Below, in pieces: positions 1 to 4,629 of a stretch of 7,451 nucleotides of DNA. The position numbers were made by a program, and so were the translations under genes. The notes below the pieces were generated by a model. The model saw only the letters and a program-made list of their open reading frames with translations, did not search any database and had not been told where the DNA came from. Source of the stretch: Bryobacterales bacterium (GTDB lineage: Bacteria; Acidobacteriota; Terriglobia; Bryobacterales; Bryobacteraceae); contig PMEV01000194.1 in assembly GCA_003154855.1 (NCBI GenBank), positions 1-7,451 of the forward strand, given 5' to 3'. Each line of letters starts with the position of its first letter. Positions within the stretch are counted from its first letter, which is position 1.

Positions 1-41
1 GAGTGGGTCCTTCCCCCACTGGGAATCAGCCCCTTTGGGGC
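1..41 (-). terminator. Two small hairpins downstream of the FkbH-ACP gene; possible weak transcript end
   Basis: Two inverted repeats lie 39-78 bases beyond the stop codon of the minus-strand FkbH-like gene. One is GCCCC-TTT-GGGGC at 29-41, a perfect 5-bp stem with a 3-base loop. The other is AGTGGG/CCCACT at 2-7 and 15-20, a 6-bp stem with a 7-base loop. Neither is followed by a run of T on the minus strand, so this is not a classical intrinsic terminator. They may slow polymerase or protect the mRNA 3' end, or they may be chance in GC-rich DNA. Confidence 0.25.
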
Positions 42-46
42 ACACG

Positions 47-84
47 CAAGACCGCCGGCGCTACCCAAGACCGCCGGCGCTACC
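47..84. repeat. Exact tandem duplication of a 19-bp unit overlapping the FkbH-ACP stop codon
   Basis: The unit CAAGACCGCCGGCGCTACC occurs at 47-65 and again, identical and directly abutting, at 66-84. Each copy carries the 8-bp palindrome CGCCGGCG (53-60 and 72-79). The TAG stop of the minus-strand FkbH-ACP gene (80-82) lies inside the second copy. Read from that gene, everything after the stop is therefore repeat, and the other copy is not coding. It could be a slippage duplication or two units of a dispersed intergenic repeat; this window alone cannot decide. Confidence 0.85.
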
Positions 85-2161
85 CCGGGGGATCGGCGGC
101 GAGGAGGGCGCGGACCTGGTCGTCGGAGAGGCCGGCAAGTTCTTCGAGAAGGGCCTGGTAGCCGGGGCCGGCGCGCTCGATTTCGGCGAGATCGATGGCT
201 TTGGCCAGCTCGGCCACGGTGAAGGGGCCATCGTAAACGACCGCTAGCGAAAGATCGACGTCGAAGGTTTGGCGGACGCGCGAGAGTAACTGGACGGCCA
301 GGAGCGAGTGGCCGCCGAGGTCGAAGAAGCTGTCGTGGATGCCGACGGGGGCGACGCCGAGCAGTTCGGACCAGAGGGCGGCGAGCTGGCTTTCGAGATC
401 GGTGCGGGGCGCGGCGGAGGGCGCGGCGGAGATTTTGGTGCGCCGCTGGCGCGCGGCGATTTGCTCGAGGATCCGGTCCACGGTGGCCAGCTCGGTGGCG
501 ATGCGCTGGTAATCGGGGGCCTTCCGCGGCACAGGCGCGGCGGCAGCGGAAGAGAGCGGCGCCGCGGAGGACCTGGAACTATCGGGACGATACTCGAGAG
601 CGGCGAGGCGGGCCGCCGGGAAACGGAACAGCAGACCCGGGGGGCGCGGCTCGACGGAGGTAGCGACGGCGCTCTCGAGCAGGCTCAGGGCCGGGCTGTT
701 GCGGGCGCTGGGCGTGAAGGCGGCATCGACCCAGGCCAGCCCGCGCTCGAGCGCGATTTCTCCCAGGCGGGCCAACATGCGGTGCTCGACGCCGCGGCCC
801 AGAGCGCGGCAGCTCAGCAGGAAGGTGTCGAGCAGGAGGGCCTCGGCGCCGGCCTCGAAGAGCATGACGCCGACCAGGCCATAGCTGGCGAAGCGGTCTT
901 GCACATCCACTGTCAAACACTCGACGGGCCGGTCGCGCAGGAGCGCCTGAATCTCGCTCTGGGAGCGCCGGAGGCCGGTGAAATTCATCTGGTTGGTACG
1001 AACGGTTAGCTGCGCGGCGCGGGGCATCTGGGCGGGGGTCAGAGGCGCGATGCGGATCTCGAGCCGCAGCGCCGCCAGGAACTCCTCGAGACTGGCGGTC
1101 TTCTTCGCAAGGTGTGTGCGCTCGAGTTCATGGGCGTATAGATCGGCGCGGTTGCAGTCTTCGGGGGTCGCCGGGCCGCGGTCGAAGGCCCAAACGTGGC
1201 GCAGAAAGGCGGGGATCTGTTCCGGATCGCCGGGAAGCAGGAGCGCGGGGACTTCCGGGCAGCGGGCCTGAAGCTCGGCGCATTCGGTGGGGCTGTCGTC
1301 GACCACCAGGAAGCTCTCCAGGCCCAGGTTCAGCTCGGCGGCGATGGAAATCAGGCTGGCCGGTTTGGGCTCCCAATTGATTCGGCGGGCCGTGAAGTGG
1401 CCGGGCTGGAGCGGCATTTGCGGGTGGGCGCGGAAGGCGTCGAGCACGTCCTGCTCGTTGTTCTTGCTGCAGAGACAGAGCAGGCGGCCCGCCTCGCGCT
1501 GGGCCAGCATGAACTCCTGGAGGAAACGCCGGGGCGGATCGAGCGATACGCCTTCGGGGCCATCCTCGGCGCAGACGCCGCGCCAGAGGGTCTCATCGCA
1601 ATCCAGCAGAATCGCCTTACAGGGCGGAGTGCGGAGGGCGTGGATGCGGCGGGCCAACAGAGTGGCCAGAGCCGCGAAGAAGGAGGGCGTATAGGGAATG
1701 TGGCCGAGCTCGTCGGCGTGCGGGTCGTAGTAGTGCGGGACCGGGTAGAGGGCCGCCAGTTCGGCGGGCGCGATGATGTGAACGGCGCTCAGGCCTTGGA
1801 GCGAAGAGGCGAGCTGGGCCTCGAGGAAGGCCGGCGACGGCGGGCAGAGAGCCACCAGGAGGGGCGCATGGAACGAATTCGCGGCGGCGCGCAACGACAG
1901 ACCCAGGCGGCGGACGTGGTCCTGGAGGGCGGCGGCTTCGCCCGAGCGAGACCAGTCCTCGAAGCGCACCAGCACCACGTTGAGACCGTAGCGGTTGCGC
2001 GCCAGCAAGCTCTCGGGATCGAGCAGTTGCTGAAAGACCTGGTTGTAAGGGGCGAAGGCGACCTGGTAGTCCCAACCCAGCTCGTCGATCCAGAACTCGA
2101 GCGGCGCGCCGATAGGTTCCGAGGTGAAGGTGGCGGCGATGGCCAGGAGGGGATGGGACAT
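80..2161 (-). CDS. FkbH-like HAD-IIIC glyceryl-ACP synthase fused to a C-terminal acyl carrier domain
   Basis: FkbH-family proteins take the glyceryl group of 1,3-bisphosphoglycerate, dephosphorylate it and load it onto an acyl carrier protein as a three-carbon unit (hydroxy/methoxymalonyl, tetronate or lactate-type building blocks). The 693-residue product shows an N-terminal FkbH-associated domain (about 1-175) and a HAD core with DCDETLW at 187-193 (nucleophile D187, acid/base D189), CSKNN at 231-235, K266 and the acidic pair D288-D289. A GNAT-like transferase part follows (about 370-520, RTNQMNFTG at 388-396, LLSCRALGRGVE at 448-459). After an Ala/Pro/Ser linker (about 524-585) comes a carrier domain with DLGGHSLL at 614-621, S619 being the phosphopantetheine site. 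All key residues are present. ATG at 2161 is preferred because it overlaps the upstream stop as TGATG; a TTG one codon earlier is less likely. No Shine-Dalgarno is visible, so translation probably depends on the upstream gene. The actual final product is unknown because the neighbouring synthases are not in the window. Confidence 0.93.
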   Translation of the reverse strand: MSHPLLAIAATFTSEPIGAPLEFWIDELGWDYQVAFAPYNQVFQQLLDPESLLARNRYGLNVVLVRFEDWSRSGEAAALQDHVRRLGLSLRAAANSFHAPLLVALCPPSPAFLEAQLASSLQGLSAVHIIAPAELAALYPVPHYYDPHADELGHIPYTPSFFAALATLLARRIHALRTPPCKAILLDCDETLWRGVCAEDGPEGVSLDPPRRFLQEFMLAQREAGRLLCLCSKNNEQDVLDAFRAHPQMPLQPGHFTARRINWEPKPASLISIAAELNLGLESFLVVDDSPTECAELQARCPEVPALLLPGDPEQIPAFLRHVWAFDRGPATPEDCNRADLYAHELERTHLAKKTASLEEFLAALRLEIRIAPLTPAQMPRAAQLTVRTNQMNFTGLRRSQSEIQALLRDRPVECLTVDVQDRFASYGLVGVMLFEAGAEALLLDTFLLSCRALGRGVEHRMLARLGEIALERGLAWVDAAFTPSARNSPALSLLESAVATSVEPRPPGLLFRFPAARLAALEYRPDSSRSSAAPLSSAAAAPVPRKAPDYQRIATELATVDRILEQIAARQRRTKISAAPSAAPRTDLESQLAALWSELLGVAPVGIHDSFFDLGGHSLLAVQLLSRVRQTFDVDLSLAVVYDGPFTVAELAKAIDLAEIERAGPGYQALLEELAGLSDDQVRALLAADPPG

Positions 2162-3021
2162 CAATGTGGCTGCTTGCCCGTAGCGGGGGCCGGCGCCTGG
2201 AATGTGACGTGAATCGCGAACAGCATGCCGGTGGGATTGACGAGCAGGTTGACCACCTCGGATGGCGGGGCAGCCCCGGCGCTGGGGTCGAAGCGGAACG
2301 TGATATGGGCCTGCTGGCCGGCCTTGACGTTCTTCTGGTCCACCTTAACGTCGAGGCCGGGGAGTTCGGGCAGTTGCAGCGCCAGCGTGACCCAACCCGG
2401 CATGCCATTGGAGACCGTGACGGTATCCGAGGAGGGCTCGTTGGACTTGAGGGAAACCTCCATCTTGTCGAGCTTGATGCTCGTCTGGATATCCTTGGCA
2501 CTGGGCCCCTGAGGCATAGTGAGCTGGGTGGGAGGGGACTGCTCGCCCGGGGCGCCGTTGGTCAGGTATTTCATAGGGCCGAAGGGGGTCTCGCGGACGG
2601 CGTTCGGATCAAAATACCAGAACCACTCGCCGTTCTCGAGTTTCCAGTCACTGGAGCGCGGCATCTTGAGCCTGACGCTGCCGGCGCCCATCATGATCAT
2701 GTCCTCTTCGCAGTTCACGGTGACTTTGGCCCGCTGGAAATTGTCCGAATACTCGATCTTGGCGATATCGAAGCTCAGGACGCGCGGCTTCTGCATGGCG
2801 AAGAAGTTGTCCTTGCTGTCCTCGGCGACCACCTGGTCCGCCAGGCGCCATTTAGCGTCCACGTGGGCCTGGAAGAAGAATTGGACGCGGCTGCGGAGAG
2901 CCTGGTCCAGCGCTGGCGGCGCCTGGGGAACTGCCGTCGCCGGGGGAGGATTGCCGGGCTGCTGCTGCGCCAGGAGGGCCGCGCCGGCTGCTATCAGAAG
3001 GAGGCTTGAAAACCGCACCAT
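2161..3021 (-). CDS. Secreted protein with probable NTF2-like and Ig-like domains, function unknown
   Basis: I do not recognise a named family. The 286-residue product begins with a signal peptide (MVR, hydrophobic 4-17, likely cleavage near A18), then a Gln/Pro/Ala-rich linker to about 37, so it is exported. Residues about 38-140 look like an NTF2-like cone: a helix with QFFFQAHVDAKW, then strands, ending in WKLENGEWFWYF at 126-137. Residues about 182-275 alternate like an Ig-type beta sandwich (SSDTVTVSN, GWVTLALQLPELPGLDV, QQAHITFRF). There is only one cysteine (C104), no membrane anchor beyond the signal and no enzyme motif. The fold assignments are by eye and tentative. It is the first gene of the unit; its TGA shares its last base with the ATG of the FkbH-ACP gene. 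Its ATG lies where transcription from the promoter at 3028-3036 should begin, and there is no Shine-Dalgarno, suggesting a leaderless message. Confidence 0.85.
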   Translation of the reverse strand: MVRFSSLLLIAAGAALLAQQQPGNPPPATAVPQAPPALDQALRSRVQFFFQAHVDAKWRLADQVVAEDSKDNFFAMQKPRVLSFDIAKIEYSDNFQRAKVTVNCEEDMIMMGAGSVRLKMPRSSDWKLENGEWFWYFDPNAVRETPFGPMKYLTNGAPGEQSPPTQLTMPQGPSAKDIQTSIKLDKMEVSLKSNEPSSDTVTVSNGMPGWVTLALQLPELPGLDVKVDQKNVKAGQQAHITFRFDPSAGAAPPSEVVNLLVNPTGMLFAIHVTFQAPAPATGKQPH

Positions 3022-3027
3022 AGGGCC

Positions 3028-3036
3028 ATTCTATCA
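3028..3036 (-). promoter_or_regulatory. Extended -10 promoter for the secreted-protein/FkbH-ACP unit
   Basis: On the minus strand TGATAGAAT fits the extended -10 pattern TGnTAnAAT. No good -35 hexamer is found about 17 bases upstream, which is tolerated for extended -10 promoters. Counting the hexamer as -12 to -7 puts +1 at base 3021, the A of the ATG, which predicts a leaderless transcript. Confidence 0.55.
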
Positions 3037-3070
3037 ACAAGCTGGAGGGCGGCAGGGGGAGCGCCGGATG

Positions 3071-3080
3071 CGGTGCACCG
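3071..3080. promoter_or_regulatory. 10-bp perfect palindrome in the divergent intergenic region
   Basis: CGGTGCACCG reads the same on both strands and sits between the two divergent promoters (3028-3036 minus, 3151-3159 plus). It could be an operator half of a dimeric regulator. A 10-bp palindrome is expected several times by chance in a window of this size, so this is weak. The rest of 3022-3176 holds only the two promoters. Confidence 0.2.
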
Positions 3081-3150
3081 GTGTCGGCTACGGGTTGCGG
3101 CCGGCTGGTTGCGGGTGCGCCGATTGGCGCTCGCTTTGGAGGGCATACAC

Positions 3151-3159
3151 TGTTACAAT
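3151..3159 (+). promoter_or_regulatory. Extended -10 promoter of the TPR gene
   Basis: TGTTACAAT matches TGnTAnAAT. No -35 hexamer is convincingly placed (TTTGGA at 3135-3140 leaves only 13 bases). The predicted start of transcription is near 3166, leaving a leader of about 11 bases before the ATG at 3177. This position argues against the in-frame GTG at 3081 as the true start of the TPR gene. Confidence 0.5.
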
Positions 3160-3176
3160 TGTTTCCAATCCGAGTT

Positions 3177-4220
3177 ATGGGAGCTCCCGAAATCGACGAT
3201 CGGATGAAGGAAGTGCTGGAGGCCAGTTGGCAATGCTATGTCGATTTGGCGGAGGGGGCGTTCTATCTCGGGGATCTCGAGCGGGCAGTTTGGGCGATGC
3301 ACAAAGCGCTCGAGGAGGCGGAGAGCCTGGGGCCAGAGCATGCGAGCTTGCCCGCGACGCTGAACCGGCTGGGCGTGCTGTACTTTTACCTGGGCAAGTA
3401 CCTGGGCGCCGAGCCCCTTTTGCAGCGGGCTATTGCGCTGATGAATCAGGCGGAAGGGGCGGAGAAGCCCGAATTGGGCACGCTGCACTACAACCTGGGC
3501 GGCCTGTACAAAGCCCAGAGGAGATTCCCGGAAGCGGAATCGTCCTTTGACGACGCCCTCGCCATCTGGGAGCGGACGCTGGGGCTTGAGCATCCGGACC
3601 TGGCGTTGGCCTTTCAGAACCTGGGCGACGTGTGCTCCCACCAAGGGCGGAGTTCGGAGGCGCTGCTAGCCCTGAAGCGCGCACTCGAGATCCTGGATTT
3701 CTGCAAGCAACAGGACTGGGTCACGTTAGTGGTCCTGACCAAGCTAGCGACGCTCTACACGGATCAGGAACGTTACTCCGAGGCGGAGGCCAACCTTTGG
3801 AGGGCGTTGGAACTCCGCAAGCGATTGCAGGGCGGCGGCCATCCCAAGGTGGCCCAGACTCTCAAGAAACTGGCGCGGATCTTCCGCAAGCAGCAGAAGT
3901 TCGCCCGGGCCGAGCCGCTGTACCGGCTATCCCTATCCATCCAGGAGAAGGCGCTGGGCCGAGGGCACGCCGACTTCATCGGGACGCTGGCCGACCTGGC
4001 GGAGCTTTACTACTCGGAGGGCAGGGTGACCGAGGCCGAGCCGCTGTACAAGATGTCGCTGGCGGCCTTCGAACAGGCGCTGGGAGAGGAACATCCCCGC
4101 GTTGCCGACCGGCTGGAAGACTACGCATCCGTCCTGCGGGGCCTGTATCGGAGCGATGACGCCGCGATCCTGGAGGCGCGCGCCCGCGCCATCCGCACCA
4201 AGCACTCTACGGCTCTGTGA
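3177..4220 (+). CDS. Kinesin-light-chain-type TPR repeat protein
   Basis: The 347-residue product is almost entirely tetratricopeptide repeats with the 42-residue spacing typical of TPR_10/TPR_12 (kinesin light chain/NPHP3-like) arrays. Seven to eight units start near residues 18, 60, 102, 144, 186, 228, 270 and 312. They are recognisable by recurring L..LG.LY...G...AE.L...AL and by loops such as LGLEHPDLA (135-143) and LGEEHPRVA (302-310). Such arrays are protein-binding scaffolds; no catalytic domain, signal peptide or membrane segment is seen, so it is probably cytoplasmic. The reading frame stays open up to a GTG at 3081, but that extension is unlike the family and spans the promoter, so ATG 3177 is preferred; ATG 3204 is also possible. 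There is no clear Shine-Dalgarno. It is divergent from the secreted-protein gene and followed after 59 bases by tRNA-Gln. Its partner cannot be inferred. Confidence 0.88.
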   Translation: MGAPEIDDRMKEVLEASWQCYVDLAEGAFYLGDLERAVWAMHKALEEAESLGPEHASLPATLNRLGVLYFYLGKYLGAEPLLQRAIALMNQAEGAEKPELGTLHYNLGGLYKAQRRFPEAESSFDDALAIWERTLGLEHPDLALAFQNLGDVCSHQGRSSEALLALKRALEILDFCKQQDWVTLVVLTKLATLYTDQERYSEAEANLWRALELRKRLQGGGHPKVAQTLKKLARIFRKQQKFARAEPLYRLSLSIQEKALGRGHADFIGTLADLAELYYSEGRVTEAEPLYKMSLAAFEQALGEEHPRVADRLEDYASVLRGLYRSDDAAILEARARAIRTKHSTAL

Positions 4221-4242
4221 GCTTTCGCGGGCCGGTCGTGGA

Positions 4243-4251
4243 TGCTAGAAT
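4243..4251 (+). promoter_or_regulatory. Extended -10 promoter of tRNA-Gln
   Basis: TGCTAGAAT lies 22 bases after the TPR stop codon and 28 bases before the tRNA. Predicted +1 is near 4258, giving a 5' leader of about 22 bases for RNase P to remove. The -35 position (4223-4228, TTTCGC) is a poor match. The tRNA therefore seems to have its own promoter rather than depending on read-through from the TPR gene. Confidence 0.6.
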
Positions 4252-4279
4252 GATGGGAGACGACGCTGCTGGATCGAGT

Positions 4280-4353
4280 TGGGAGGTCGTCTAACGGTAA
4301 GACTGCAGACTCTGGATCTGCCTATCGGGGTTCAAGTCCCTGCCTCCCAGCCA
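4280..4353 (+). tRNA. tRNA-Gln(CUG), CCA end encoded
   Basis: A complete 74-base cloverleaf reads CAG codons. The acceptor stem TGGGAGG (4280-4286) pairs with CCTCCCA (4343-4349), then discriminator G4350 and encoded CCA (4351-4353). The D stem is GTCT/AGAC (4289-4292, 4300-4303) and the anticodon stem GCAGA/TCTGC (4305-4309, 4317-4321). The loop CTCTGGA places CTG at 4312-4314. The variable loop is four bases and the T stem 4326-4330/4338-4342 has one G-U pair with loop TTCAAGT. The U1-A72 first pair is typical of bacterial tRNA-Gln. Base 37 is G, so the anticodon is followed by G (G36-G37). Confidence 0.97.
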
Positions 4354-4629
4354 CCTGCCAAGAAGCCCCTGGCCCCGGGTGAGGCCCTCTCGCGCAGCGA
4401 CCTGGGTAACTCCTCCCGTTCCAGGCCGCCACTCTCCGAGCAACCGCCGGCGCTCGACCGCGGGCGGCCGTGGGAATAGCTCAGGTAGTGGTCCGCCAGG
4501 GAACCTGGGTCGTTGAGCGGCACGAAGGGTGATTTGCGGCCAACGGCGGCGTATTATGGTACAAGCTCTCGGGCGGTTCGAGCAGCGGGAATCGCCCCTC
4601 GCGCCGTACTTAGGGGAGAGGAGTGAACG
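4354..4629. other. 276-bp gap between tRNA-Gln and the sensor kinase gene; no gene seen
   Basis: No credible coding region is visible; open frames here run through the tRNA or the kinase antisense. A small hairpin CCAGG-GAA-CCTGG lies at 4496-4508. Possible kinase promoter elements are TATTAT (4552-4557) and TGGTACAAG (4557-4565, one mismatch from the extended -10 pattern seen elsewhere in the window), but neither has a well placed -35. No T-rich terminator follows the tRNA. Confidence 0.5.
4619..4623 (+). promoter_or_regulatory. Shine-Dalgarno site of the sensor kinase gene
   Basis: AGGAG, inside a longer purine run (4612-4623), sits six bases before ATG 4630. An in-frame TGA at 4624-4626 rules out any upstream start, so this site fixes the start codon. 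It is the only strong ribosome binding site in the window. Confidence 0.85.

Noticed and set aside
1196..2212. Plus-strand open frame (338 codons) opposite the FkbH-ACP gene
   Set aside because: It lies in register with the real gene. Few CTA, TTA and TCA codons in GC-rich genes leave the complement open. The translation has no domain features, while the minus strand has full FkbH motifs.
2164..3009. Plus-strand open frame (281 codons) covering nearly all of the secreted-protein gene
   Set aside because: Same in-register antisense effect; the minus strand has a signal peptide, promoter and coupled stop/start.
3081..3176. GTG-started N-terminal extension of the TPR protein
   Set aside because: It would span the promoter at 3151-3159, has no Shine-Dalgarno, and its composition is unlike the TPR domain.
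4280..4353. tRNA-Gln as an integration site of a mobile element
   Set aside because: No integrase, and no repeat of the tRNA 3' end is found in the window.
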